Shown: piece after piece, positions 24,259 through 35,374 of the stretch
How positions within the stretch are numbered: the first letter of the stretch is position 1
Layout of the letters: each line of letters starts with the position of its first letter
Assembly (NCBI GenBank): GCA_020809705.1
Contig: CP085832.1
Span: 3,720,001 to 3,784,000, forward strand
Direction: 5' to 3'
DNA length: 64,000 bases
From: Calonectria ilicicola
Taxonomy: Eukaryota; Ascomycota; Sordariomycetes; Hypocreales; Nectriaceae
Notes under the pieces: generated by a model
Told to the model about the DNA's origin: nothing
The model's input: the letters and a program-made list of their open reading frames with translations, nothing else
The model's database searches: none
Made by a program: the position numbers and the translations under genes

Positions 24259-24981
24259 TTTCGAGGGCCGGCAGGTATCTGCAAACAACTGATGTGATGT
24301 AGGTGATGCGAAGTGCTTCCTTGTACTAATGCGACAAGTTGTCGAGATTTCTTGAAATGTTGGAGCATGTGCCAGCAGGGCCTGACCAGCAGTTTATAAA
24401 CCCATGATCTTCAACCCTTAGTCACGTCCAGCGCGTGTGAAGAGGACATTTACAAAATTGTTTTGGACATGCTCACGGCTTTTTTTTGCACCATCACCGA
24501 AAAATCCGGATTGACGAGTTCTTTGCTAAACGTCTACGGGGATAAATGTCGTTGAACAACCGAAAGGATCTCAAAGAAAAGGCCACCGTTCAGCGGGCCA
24601 ACTGAAACAATGCACATTTTACCAGTGATATTTCTCTTTGTCTTTGTAAACCAAGGCCATTAATAATAGCCAAAATCCATTAATCGGCCAGTGATTGTGT
24701 TCTGTGCGCCGGTTTTCGCCAACATCTATTCTAATACATATATAAAATCCCGGCCCATGTCACTGTTAATGCATCCATCATACAACTTTCCTCCCCTCAC
24801 GTATACATTGGGTATCCATACAACTTGTGATAATGCCACCGGTGAAACCATGACATCCTGTCCGTAACGCCGTGAAATGCACCTCCCCAACCTGTCCGTG
24901 TTTCCTCATGACCCAGCGTGACCGATCCGTAATATCCATCAATCAAAACCCAAATCGCACCTCTTCCAACCTGTTTGTCCA
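24259..24981. other. end of the Cys-rich island and 3' region of SSN3
   Basis: Promoter of array member 9 and the 3' flank of the kinase gene. One more Met-Cys frame (minus strand, near 24612) is 27 codons long and lacks the later cysteines, so it is not a member. Confidence 0.5.
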
Positions 24982-26316
24982 TTATTCCTTGATTCGCTTA
25001 GCCGGTCGGATCAGCGAATCATCTGGCAGCCCGCTTCGCTTCGTTCCTGGCAAGCTGCTCGTGCGAATATCATTGTCATCCTGGCTCACACGACGGTGTG
25101 GATACTCGTTTTTGCATCCTTCGAAACAATTGGTGCTAACACGGTCGCCGGTGCTGAAAAATGGTGACTGCAACGCCTGGGCAGCCGTCAGTCGCTTGGA
25201 CGGGTCGTACTCCAACAGTCCGGCGAGGAGCTTGTATCCTTCCGTGCCCAGGGACTGGAGAGGTCCATTGCCATTGGGTCCTCCTCCATGGGAAATGGTG
25301 GTATAGTACCATTTTTCAAGGTTAGAACTGGTTGGTGGATGCTGGGCACGGCCGCCCACATAATGACCGTGGTGATGGCCGTGATGGTGGTGGTGCGAGG
25401 CCATTGAGCTAGCGAGGGTATTGAGTTGGTTGTATTCGGGCATGGTGGGAAGTAATGGCCAGCGCTCCTTGGTGGGTAGACCCATGATTTCAACAATTTT
25501 TTGCATCTGGTTGCGTTGAAACGGCACCGTCTTCTTGCTATCCATTTTAGCCTCTTCACCTTTGAAGATGGGTCGCAAGGACAACAATTCTGCAAAGATG
25601 CAACCGATGGCCCACATGTCGATGGCTGGTGTGTAATGGAAGGATCCAAGAATCAGCTCGGGTGCACGATACCAAATAGTCACGACCACCTTATCGCCGC
25701 TGAAAAGGGAGTGCAGGGGTTTGTCGAATCGTCGGGCAAGACCAAGATCACCAATCTTAACCTCGCCAGCTGAGGTAACCATGATGTTGGCGGGTTTCAA
25801 GTCTCGGTGGAGGACCCAGTTGGTGTGGAGATACTGGCAGCCATTCAGAAGCTGGAACATGATACTCTTGACCGTGGCTGGCGGAATGGGGTGCCGAGGT
25901 TGCTGAGTATGGTGGTGAATAATCTGAAGTAAATCGTGCTCGGCAAACTCGAACACCATGTAGATGGCTTTATCCTCGAGCATGATTTCGCAGAGTCGAA
26001 TCACATTTCCGTGGCTGAGTTCGCTGCAGAGGCTCATCTCGCGAATGGCACTCTGGGAGATACCCGTGTAGCTGACCTGTTCACCTTCCTTGTCGGGCTT
26101 GAACTTTTTAATGGCAAATTCACCGACGGGCTTGCCATTGCGGCCAACTGCCTTGTAGACACGGCCATAGGTACCAGAGCTAATGAAACCAACGATGCGG
26201 TAGCGGTCGGTGATGCGAACCTTTGGTTGATAGCCAGGGTGGCGGTCATGATCTAGAGTTCGTTGTTGGTAAGCGTGAGCTGGGAAAGCAACTCCATGAC
26301 GAGGGCGGAGAGGCAT
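24982..26316 (-). CDS. ssn3: Mediator kinase SSN3 / CDK8
   Basis: A single 444-residue exon. Seen: Gly-rich loop SSGTYGRVYKA (about 47-56), VAIKK-type Lys70, the C-helix SQSAIRE (88-93), catalytic HRDLKPANIM (170-179), DLGLAR (190-195), the T-loop VTIWYRAPE and the C-terminal fungal SSN3 block TKRSGLPDDSL-type followed by PAKR. This is the cyclin-C-dependent kinase of the Mediator CDK8 module, nuclear, which phosphorylates the RNA polymerase II tail and transcription factors. Residues 308-318 form a His-rich insert (SHHHHHGHHHGH) in a loop that is variable between fungi. The start is the first ATG of the frame; a long GC-rich leader precedes it. The gene is complete. Confidence 0.95.
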   Translation of the reverse strand: MPLRPRHGVAFPAHAYQQRTLDHDRHPGYQPKVRITDRYRIVGFISSGTYGRVYKAVGRNGKPVGEFAIKKFKPDKEGEQVSYTGISQSAIREMSLCSELSHGNVIRLCEIMLEDKAIYMVFEFAEHDLLQIIHHHTQQPRHPIPPATVKSIMFQLLNGCQYLHTNWVLHRDLKPANIMVTSAGEVKIGDLGLARRFDKPLHSLFSGDKVVVTIWYRAPELILGSFHYTPAIDMWAIGCIFAELLSLRPIFKGEEAKMDSKKTVPFQRNQMQKIVEIMGLPTKERWPLLPTMPEYNQLNTLASSMASHHHHHGHHHGHYVGGRAQHPPTSSNLEKWYYTTISHGGGPNGNGPLQSLGTEGYKLLAGLLEYDPSKRLTAAQALQSPFFSTGDRVSTNCFEGCKNEYPHRRVSQDDNDIRTSSLPGTKRSGLPDDSLIRPAKRIKE

Positions 26317-28904
26317 GACCGAGAGGGTGGTCTGTTGGCTGGATGGCTATCTCTTGTTTGTTCTCTCTGTCTGCCCTCTACCAGTTACAAACTTTGCTTC
26401 ACGAGCCACTCGGCATGAGAACGTGGTATATGAGAGTGAGCAGGGTGAAAAGATGATGAGGCCAGGTTGAGCCGCGACGGGAGAAGACTGGGTCAAAGCA
26501 ACACGAGACAAAGAAACGGAGCAGAAAAAGAAAGGACAGGTGAGGCTTTTGATGACAGTGATGATGACGATGACGATGAGGACAGCCAACTCAGTGGGCA
26601 AGAAAAACCGACCGGAGATCGAGTCAGGTAAGATCTGGAACTCTCGGAGGAGAGAGGGAAAACATCCGACCACGCCACACTAGAGAGGGTTGACACCTCA
26701 GGTCGAAAAAGCACTGCCAGGGCAAAAAAAAGCCTGGGCCAGCACCAGATGGAGCAATCCGGGCCAGCAAAGCAAATGCAGAGCAGCCAAAGAGCAGCAA
26801 AGGGTGAGACAGGCCGCGGAAAGCAAGCCGAGCAGCCAGACAGCGTCGGTAACTGGTTGCAACTGTTGCTGTTGCAGTGGCAGAAGCAACAATGCAGCAG
26901 TGACCGGCGCAGTGTGGTGCAGTGTGGTGCAGTGCAGCGCGCAGACCAGCCAGAAGCATGCAACAAGGGGAAGAGAGTAGGGGGCAAGCTGGGTCAAGGG
27001 AGGCCTGAGCTTTGGGGGACCCTTGGGGTAAAAAGAAATAAGGAAATCAAAGGCGGGTTAAGCCAACAGGGGCTGCACCGGTAGCTACCCGCGTACCAGC
27101 CGGATCTCGATGCCCGAACTGCAGGAGAGATTCAACCGTTGGAGGGTGTGATTTGATAGGATTGACGCGCACGGAAAGGGAAAAGTCGTCAAAACGACAA
27201 CCGACATTCACTGAAGAGAAGGAGAAAAACAGGACCCATACGTACCATCAAAGGCGCTGCGCTTCAACGACGACGGTCCCCTGGCGCCTCCACCTCCGCC
27301 GCCGCCGCCGCCGCTTCTTACTGATCCAGGCGCTGATGTCCCCGAGGCCGAGGGCGGATTTGTCAAGCTCATAACTAATGAGGGGCGTCCTAAATATTGT
27401 CCGAGTGGTGGTTGATCCCTTCCCCCCCGCGGCACCTGCTGATGGGTGGACAGTGGGCACTGGTGAGTGGATGGGATGCGATTGGGGGTGGGAGATTGGA
27501 GAGGGAGGCGATCAAATGGCTGCTCGGTGGATAAAATCAATCGCCTGTTTCTCAGTTTCCCCCGCACGCGCCAATGCAAGGACAACACCAAACTCTGGCT
27601 GGCGCTGCAGGCCACCGTACCACACCTAATCAACCCCCAGTGACGACCTAGCCGCTGTCACTGCTGTCGTAGGTAGAGTTCCCGGATGGGGGCGTTGGCC
27701 CGTCGAGCCGAGCGGCGAGCCAGTTGTGACGGTCCTGGTTGAGCTCTGGTGAACCGCCTTTGGCTATCTGGAACAGAGTAACGTTCTGCGTCAGCACAAG
27801 ACTCATATACGGGACTATCGCTTGTGAGTTCTACCTCAGCTAAAGGCGTCGTCGCAATGCAATGTATGAATGCAATGAGCCGCTGAAAGGGTATCGCAAT
27901 CGCAAATCCCCAATGTCGCCTGCCGGGTTTGCGCTGCCAGTGCCAGTGCCAGTAGCCCAGGCCCGATCCGCCGCCGTGGAACCCACTCTAGTTAGTCCTG
28001 GGACCGTTTTCGCCCCCTTTCGCGCAGAGTGAACCGAATATGACGGCGCGCGCCGTGGCGGCAGTTGGCGAGACAAGACGGGAAGGTCAACAAGGGAAGG
28101 TTGAGCGAGGCGAGGCGAACGCCGCTTCTGAGGAGCAGAGGTGCGGAGACGTGTGAGCCGGAGAATGCGGAGAGAAAGTTAGCCGCCGCTAATATGTTAT
28201 GTGTTGCGCGTGCGCGCAGGCGATAGATGAGGATGGCGAATGATGCGATGTCCCAATTGGCGCTCCGTTATCTCGTGAGATGCTGCGCTATGGCAAATGC
28301 CGATTCGAGCCGTACCAGGTATTCTAGAGAGCTTGCGCCGATGGGAATTGTCTTTGCTAGAGACACGGCGCAGCCTCACGAGAGTTGGTTGATGTTTTGG
28401 TGAAATTCCGTTCTCGTCACAAGGGTTACAACAGTCCAATCCGTCTCTGCCGCTGTTCCTGCCTTACAGTCTGCTGCACAAGGCGTCCGCTGCCTGAACC
28501 TGCCGCAGCAGCTGCACCCAGACATGATCCAGGGAGTGTGATGACTAAGCCGAGATACTTTGGGAGTACAGTCTGTACGCAGACACAACAAGTCCAAACA
28601 AGTCGCATTGGAGACTTCTGAGACAACTAGCAAAAATGTCTCGAATAAATTAAGTGAATGAAAAAATCCTCCCCCCGTAAAGCGGCCGGTTCGTTCAACC
28701 CAGCAGCTATGTCGCTGCCAAATTGGTGTCGTAAATCAGGGTCTCAGTCGAGCCCACAAGTGACCAGAGTGACATCACCGCCTTTCTGCTAGCAGCCCCC
28801 CAATTATCATGAATGTCTTTTCGTGTTGTTTGGCTACTTGTTCTTGACTTCAAATCACAATTCCCCCTCCCGTCTCGTTCAAAGCTGCTTTTTACGCCCA
28901 TCGT
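26317..28904. other. upstream region of SSN3
   Basis: 2.6 kb between the start of SSN3 and the stop of ARP2, both minus strand. It contains a CCG trinucleotide run (27296-27313) that, on the minus strand, encodes polyglycine in an open frame (27208-27633). That frame has no recognised domain. It could be a leader upstream frame or an alternative 5' exon of SSN3, or chance. 26800-26950 is rich in CAG/CAGCA. No supported gene. Confidence 0.5.
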
Positions 28905-30263
28905 CTATCGAGGTCCCAGCTTCTCCAGCACACGTGCACCCTGCTCCTCCCACTCGGCCTTGGTCACCCACATGCTCTCCTTGTCCGCCATGATGTTGGC
29001 CAACACTGCTCCACCCAGGAAGACCATGTGTCGTCGTCTGGGAGGATCTTCTATCCGCACCTTGAACTTGCCCAGTCGCTCGGGGTCGCCCTGGAGCGCT
29101 CGTGTGAGCCACAGCTGCTTCAGCTCCTTCTCCAGTCGCGAGGGCAGACCGGGGTACATGCTGCTACCACCAGAGAGCACAATTGCCTTGAACAGCGAAG
29201 CACGAATATCCACATCGGCAGACTGAATCGTGTTGAAAAGGAACTCTCCCAGGCCGGGCGACTCGCTGTCCACCAGGTGGGGCTGGAACAGGCATTCGGG
29301 CGCCTCGAATCGCTCACTGCCAACTCGAACAACACGACCATCTGGCAGGGTGTAGTTTTCGACCAGCACTGTAGTATCCTCGCTCAGGCGCTTGTCCAGC
29401 TCCAGGTCGTATGAAACGTAGCAGAGCTTCTCCTTGATCTGGCGGACAGTCTCGAAATCGGCGGTTCGGTTGAGGGCGTAGCCGCGGCGGAGAAGGAGCT
29501 TAATCAAGTTGCGGGTGACATCACGACCGGCAACATCTAATCGCTTTGTAAGGTGGTTGAGAACCACGGATTCGTAAACGGGGACAATGTGTGTGACACC
29601 ATCACCAGAGTCGACGACGACACCAGAGCTCAGACCTGCGCGCATTCCCAATGTTAGCCTACGTCATTCCGCCTCTCCTGGGATACGGATCCCGTGAAGC
29701 TTGAATCCAGGATAAAGCTTCAACCAAGCTTCCAGTAAACTCACCCTGTGCGTAAAGAGCCAGTACAGCTTGAATTGCAACATAGACACCGCCAAACTCG
29801 TATCGGTCAAACATGACCTCGCACATCTTCTCTCGGTTCCTGAGCGGATTCATCGGAGGCTCGGTCAGGAGAATCTTGCGGCCGGAAGGGTTGACCTTGA
29901 GCTTCTCGAAAAAGGTGTAGTCCCAGAGGTGCTCCATGTCGTCCCACTTCTTCACGATTCCGTTCTCCATGGGGTAGCTAATCTGCAGCATGGTGCGAGC
30001 AGCAGCGGCCTCGTCACCGCACATGATGTCCTTGATGACGATGTCGCTGTCCGTCTGCTCCTCGGATCGCAGAATGGGTCGGCCGACAATGGACGGGAAC
30101 TGGTGCTCGGGGAAGTTCTGCGCGGCATATCCGACCTTGAGGAAACCGGTACCGCCGTCGAGGACTAGGTAGCAGCATAATGGTCAGCTTCAGGGGCTGA
30201 CGGTTGGGCTACGGAGCGCCGGGGAAAGCTATGAAGCTTACCAATGGGGGGAGGGTTGGCCAT
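28905..30263 (-). CDS. arp2: actin-related protein 2 (Arp2/3 complex)
   Basis: Exons 30263-30242, 30164-29745 and 29635-28905 (introns 77 and 109 nt) give 390 residues, the normal Arp2 length. The first exon encodes only seven codons (MANPPPI) plus one base, a common arrangement in fungal actins and Arps. Seen: the phosphate-1 loop [12 protein letters not shown], the Arp2-type FPSIVGRP segment, the second phosphate loop [13 protein letters not shown], and the adenosine motif [19 protein letters not shown]. The complex nucleates branched actin at endocytic patches. The last residues ([14 protein letters not shown]) agree with the family end. It is followed on the same strand by SSN3, 2.6 kb downstream. 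Confidence 0.96.
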
Positions 30264-30653
30264 GGTTGCGGCGGGTCGAGGCACTGGCCCGTAAGTGTGT
30301 GCTTGAGGTGAGGTGGAGGGAAACGGCGGAGCGTTGCTGTAGTCGAGGAGCTCGGGAGGTTGAGGTGTTCGTCAGTGGTGGGGTTGGCGTTGGCGTGGCC
30401 GGCCGTCACCGTGGCCGTCGTCAGAGGTGGCTGAGGCGGGCGGATCACGTGGCGCCCCGCGATGGCCTCTTCAAGCGCCGTCACTCAATCGGCAGGGCGT
30501 CGTTGAACCCCGCTTAGGTTTTGTCTCAGGGAAAAAGACATTTAACTCGATATTGAACAGATTTTTTTATTCCTCTTCTTTTTTTTTCATAGAATCTGTT
30601 CTATTTCTTTCCTTTCTTACTTACTTTTAATCTCTCCAAACAGCTCCATCATC
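30264..30653. promoter_or_regulatory. divergent promoter between ARP2 and the racemase-like gene
   Basis: 390 bp separate two divergent starts. The left half is GC-rich; the right half (30540-30650) is T-rich with pyrimidine tracts leading into the plus-strand ATG. No specific site is recognised. Confidence 0.5.
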
Positions 30654-31478
30654 ATGACTGAATTATCCCAGCATCCTCTCCGCATCCTTGTTTTAAATCC
30701 CAACTCCTCCTCTGCCATGACCAGTGGCATGGAGGCTGCCATCAAAAAATTGCCCATCTCAGATGTATGGTTCTAGTCCAGACCATTTTTTCCATTTTAG
30801 GCTGACGAGATCAAGACGATCAAGTTTGACGCCTACACTGCCCCTGCGAGCTCCCCCGCAAGCATCAACGACCAACAGGACATTGACGACAGCACCAAAG
30901 CCGTTCTCGGAGATGCAGCTCTAATTAAGGACCTAGAGTCTAACAAGTACACTGCCGTGCTCGTAGCTTGCTTCAGCGTCCACTCGCTTGTCGCTGAGCT
31001 TGGCAAGTATAAGCACCTTGCTGTTACGGGCATTTTTGAAGCCAGCATCCTTACAACCCTATCACTCAACCCAGCTCCGCTCAATAATGAAAAATGGGGA
31101 ATTGTTACAACAGGAAAGTTTTGGGAGGAACATCTAGGTAACGGGGTAAAGCACTTCCTTGGACAAAACAGCGACCAGGCCAATGGCAAGTTCGCTGGTG
31201 TCTTTTCCACTGGCCTGACCGCAGGCGACTTTCACACGGTCCCCCCAGAGGAGGTCAGAGTCAAACTAGTGCATGCAACAACACAGCTCCTAGAGTCAGG
31301 GAATGTGTCAGCTGTGGTCATGGGCTGTGGAGGTATGGCAGGCTTGGAAGAGGTTATTCGCTCTACGGCTATCGAAGTGTATGGGAAAGCTGGTGAACAG
31401 GTCTACATTATTGACGGGGTCAAAGCAGGCATTTTTGTACTAGAGCAAGCCACTCGTAGTCAGCAGGCATTTCGATAA
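30654..31478 (+). CDS. Asp/Glu/hydantoin racemase-family protein
   Basis: Exons 30654-30764 and 30801-31478 give 262 residues. The intron is only 36 nt (GTATGG...TTTTAG), but without it the frame stops at TAG four codons on, and the joined product aligns with the family's N-terminus (RILVLNPNSS, MT-x-GM). Seen: the first catalytic Cys in the VLVACFSVHSL segment and the second in VVMGCGGMAGLE, as expected for Asp/Glu racemase-fold enzymes, and the K/N-rich WGIVTTG strand. Fungal members resemble yeast Dcg1, tied to allantoin and nitrogen catabolism by co-regulation; the exact substrate is unknown. The 3' end faces that of the MFS gene, 67 bp away. Confidence 0.87.
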
Positions 31479-31545
31479 TGCAATCAAGGAATACAATTCA
31501 AAAGTTACCCTATCAACGCCTTCGCCTGCTTATGATCCGTTTCTA

Positions 31546-33151
31546 TCAATCTACTCTACGGGTCCTGCCCCAAACCTCGTCCGCATCTCGCTTTCCCTTA
31601 GTCTCTGGCACGTTTGCGGACACGAAAATGGCAGCACCAACCGCCAGACCGGCAAAGATAAAATATACCCACCCGTGGCCTCCAAGAAGATTGTTGAGCG
31701 CCTTATTAATGATGGGGAAGAACTGGGCAACCAAGAAAGTTGCCAAATAATTTGCACCAAGACACCAACTTTGAGTGGCACCAACCGCCTCTTGACCAAC
31801 TAGCTCAGAGGCCATGATAAAAGGAACAGGCCCAAGACCGACGGCGAAAAATCCCACAAAGACGAGAACTGCCAAGGCGGAAAGGATCTTCCAACCAAAC
31901 ACGATCGAGAGAGCCAGAACCAGCGCACTGGTTCCCTGGCCAATAATTGACATGAGCAGACATGTCTTGCGACCCAAGCGATCTGGCAAAGGCGAACAGG
32001 CAATGGTCGTGAAGAGGTTGACAATCGAAATCATGGGTGTGAGCAAGGCTGATGAAATGGGAAGAAGGTCGGCAAGCAAAGATACAGAGTACATGATGAT
32101 CGAGTTGACACCACACAACTGCTGCGAAAACATGATTCCAACAACAGCAATGATGGCTGGTCGTGTACGGGGATCCCTCACCACTTCAATAAATCCCATG
32201 TGGTTATTGTTCTTGGGAGCAGATGCCAGATCAGGTTGATCCCCGACAGGGTCAGATTGAAGAAGGGCTTCCTCTTCGGAACCTTCTTGTTCATCCGAAT
32301 TCCAGCCATCAGTCTCCTCGTTGATGTCACGTCCACTGCCTCTGATTCTCTGAAGGGTACGCTTTGCTGCAGAAACATCGCCATGAGCAGCCAACCATGA
32401 GGGGCTTTCTGGGACCAAAAAGAGACCAAGAAGTTGGGCAGTTGCAAGGAAAGCGCCAATACCAAGGATCCATCGCCAAGCGCTACCATAACTCAGGAAA
32501 TATCCAAGGATCTGGACTCCCAGGATACCAAAGTTGATGGAGATTTGAGTCATGGCACCGAACAAACCTCGAGCATTGGGAGGTGCGATCTCGCTGATAT
32601 ATAGAGGAACGACAACAGTGGAAGCACCTGCTCCCATACCAGACAAGAGACGGCCCAGGGCAAGGACAGGAACACGCCCGGCCATGGTCTCAACGGCAGA
32701 TCCGATTAGGAAGAAGATCGCGGTGGCACGCATCGCCAGCAATCGGCCACGAACAGACGATAGAGGTCCGGCACCCAGCGCACCTATCAAGCCTCCGATC
32801 GTGAAGGTCGAGGAGACGGTTGCGAAAGCCGCCTCGCTCATGGGGATACATTCGGGCAGGTAGCTCGAGCCGTGGTCGCTCGGGTTGGCGGACGTGACAT
32901 GTTCTCGGATGCGGAGGAGTGAGGAGATTGATTTCTTGTTGCAAGTTATGACATCTTGGGGGGCGTTGAGCTCCGACTATGTGAAGGTCAGCAGTCTGTA
33001 TCGCTGGTCGCTGAAACGAGACCGGAGAGGGGGGAAGGGAGCGCACCAGATGGTAGCCAAACTGCAGGGATCCGAGCGTCGATATGGCGATCAGAAGGAT
33101 CAGGTAGGTGCTGACCTCGCTCAAGTACTGCCTGATGCCTTCTCCCGCCAT
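31546..33151 (-). CDS. MFS sugar-porter family transporter
   Basis: Exons 33151-33047 and 32976-31546 (70-nt intron, GTGCGC...ATAG) give 511 residues. The frame is strongly hydrophobic with about twelve membrane segments. Sugar-porter signatures seen: GRLLSGMGAGASTVVVPLYI with SEIAPPNARG, VPESPSWLAAHG after segment 6, DRLGRKTCLL between segments 8 and 9, and PETKGK after segment 12. A hydrophilic, acidic loop (SDEQEGSEEE region) lies in the middle. It resembles the fungal vacuolar/plasma-membrane hexose-type proteins related to yeast YBR241C; the substrate is not shown by sequence. The intron lies inside the first membrane segment, after FGYHL, a position often seen in this family. Confidence 0.88.
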
Positions 33152-33738
33152 CGTGTCGATGCTGGGATCGATGCTGGGAGTGATGCAGTCGTGTGGATGG
33201 TGGATGGATGGGCGATCAATCCAGTCTTGAAGCCGGAGCTTGGAGAAACCGGGGGTGGGTCCACGTGCCGTGTGGCTGCAGTAGGAAGGCGCACCCCTGC
33301 ATCATTCATTCCTAAGTTCCGTCACCGTCGCTTTCGTCACATGTAGCGAGCTAGCCTACCCTGCACCTCTGGTTTGCTGGTGACGCCGCACCCAGCAAGG
33401 AATTGGACCATGCAAGGTAGATGCACGATGGAACTTGAACATTGACACACCATTATGGTAAGCAATGCGTAAAATAAACATGTAATTTTTTTTTGTAAAC
33501 CAATGGCTAGGTAACAGCATTATAATAGGTTGCTTACAACGGCAAGTCCCGTGCATTTCGTTCGTTTTATCCTCGTCCTGCCTCTGGATAAACTAGCAAG
33601 CGAGCGACCTGCTTTGCGGATGTGCCACTCAGCGTACCACCTTTTTTACCGGACATGCATATTGTAGAGATCGAATGTAGATCCTGTAGATCTTGTGTGA
33701 TTTCCTGGGACCGATCGATGTGACTTGCCTTGTTTGGT
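33152..33738. other. intergenic interval
   Basis: Promoter of the MFS gene and 3' flank of the GST gene. No gene seen. Confidence 0.6.
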
Positions 33739-34440
33739 CTACTGAACCTGTGCCGACAAGTCCTCTAAGATCCTGCGGCCTCCTTGCACACACTCTTCCT
33801 CGTGAGTGGGCTCTCGGGCTGTCTCTCTGATTCCGGCTTGAACCCATTCCTGCACAGCTGGAAATTCAAATAGCCTGTCCACGTACTCCTGGGCGACCCC
33901 CTCAGGATGAATTCCATACGTCTTGCACCGGGACGCAACAGGCGCGTACATGGCATCCACAATGGTAAACTCGCTTCCCGCCAACCATGGCCCCCCAAAC
34001 TTTTCTAGCCCCTCCCGGAACAGCTCATTGAAGCGGCTGATGTCCCGCTGGAGCTCACCGCTGAGTTCGCCTAGCTCGATTCGCAGGCCGACATTCATGC
34101 CACACTCGTTCCGGATGGCTGAGAACCCAGAGTGCATCTCGGCGGCGGCGGATCGAGCAAATGCTCTAGCGCGGGCGTCGGCAGGCCATGCTTTGGGGTG
34201 CTTTTCAGCAATGTACTCGCAAATGGCCAGGGAGTCCCAGACGACGATTGATGTGTCACCGTCGTGTAGACAGGGGACCTTGCCGCTGGGGGAAAATTCT
34301 TGAAAGCTTGGCTGGCGAATGCCGGGCTGGAATATCTGTAGCTTTTCGTCAAATGGGACGTTGAGGACTTTCAAGAGGACCCATGGTCGCATGGACCACG
34401 AGGAATAACGTTTATTGCCAATATAGAGAGAATAAACCAT
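33739..34440 (-). CDS. glutathione S-transferase-like protein
   Basis: A single 233-residue frame. The N-terminal 80 residues fit a thioredoxin-fold GST domain: LYIGNKRYSSWSMRPW, where a Ser of the SSWS segment is the probable catalytic residue, then PSGKVPCLHDG (cis-Pro) and the SLAICEYIAEKHP substrate-binding helix. A helical C-terminal domain follows (GPWLAGSEFTIVDAMYAPV, the usual N-capping motif). This is the bacterial-like GST group with the YSSWS motif, close to the zeta/omega-like cytosolic enzymes. Such proteins conjugate or isomerise small electrophiles with glutathione; the substrate here is unknown. The start follows the family's MxxLYIGNK pattern. Confidence 0.88.
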   Translation of the reverse strand: MVYSLYIGNKRYSSWSMRPWVLLKVLNVPFDEKLQIFQPGIRQPSFQEFSPSGKVPCLHDGDTSIVVWDSLAICEYIAEKHPKAWPADARARAFARSAAAEMHSGFSAIRNECGMNVGLRIELGELSGELQRDISRFNELFREGLEKFGGPWLAGSEFTIVDAMYAPVASRCKTYGIHPEGVAQEYVDRLFEFPAVQEWVQAGIRETAREPTHEEECVQGGRRILEDLSAQVQ

Positions 34441-35374
34441 GGTGTAAATTGAAAATCGAATGATATTTGTAGTTGTTGTTTATCACAGACTCAGCTAACT
34501 TGCCTGACTCAATTTATCGGGTTGGTGTAGCCCCGCTGTCGCGCCCTAACCTTGACATGTCGATACATACACTCGATTGGCGCGCGCAAGGCTTTTGGTT
34601 ATTCTATCTGATGTACTGTATTGAGTTGCCATCAATTTCATTTCCTCAGTAGCTTATTCTCCAATTCACACATGGAGCTATCCAAGTCCTGACCTGATCT
34701 GCGGGTCGACTTGCAGCCATTAGCCAAAGTCAAAGCATGCGAATATATCACGCGAACGGGCTTATACGAACCATTGCATCCCTTGAATCACACAACGTTC
34801 TTCAACCATACCGTCATGCCATGCCCACGCCTGCTGATTTCGGGACAGGAACCCCCGATACCACGCTATCTAAACCCTGTTGCTGTCCCTATTTCGTTTC
34901 CCCCTCACTGTCCTCACATGGCGCCCCGCACACAGCAGGCCTCGGTCGATAATAGCCTCATCCAGAACCCCTGCTCGCACTCTCCCGGCGCTCATGCCGG
35001 ACCCAGGTGATGGTCGCGATTGACAGGTCTGGCGCTGTGACCACCGCTTGAACTCCAACTTGGCGCTCACCTTGGACCGGGGCCGATTGGTGCGCCTGCA
35101 CCTGGGCATTTTGCGCGCCAATCACGCGGCCCAGATCCCCGGGTTCCCCAGAGTGACGGGCACCGCAGTTGAGTTTCTCCGCGCGCTGGGGTTTGGGGGT
35201 GGAACTGGTTTGATTCCGCGATGGAGGCATGCTACGAGAAGCGGAGTTGAGAGAGTTGGGGGGGAAAGGCTGGGCTGACGAGCCATTGTGTATAAATGGA
35301 TGGGTATGTCGGCTTGTGCAAAGCTCTAGAACCACAGCTCAAGGTGTCGTCTGCAAATTGCTCGGTCCTTCACC
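34441..35374. other. upstream region of the GH93-like gene
   Basis: Divergent promoter region between the GST (minus) and GH93-like (plus) genes, 930 bp. The open frames on the minus strand here are GC-biased and domain-free. A TATA-like GTGTATAAATGG lies at 35287-35298, about 80 bp before the GH93-like start. Confidence 0.55.

Noticed and set aside
24530..24612. Met-Cys frame resembling a tenth array member
   Set aside because: Only 27 codons and none of the later cysteines.
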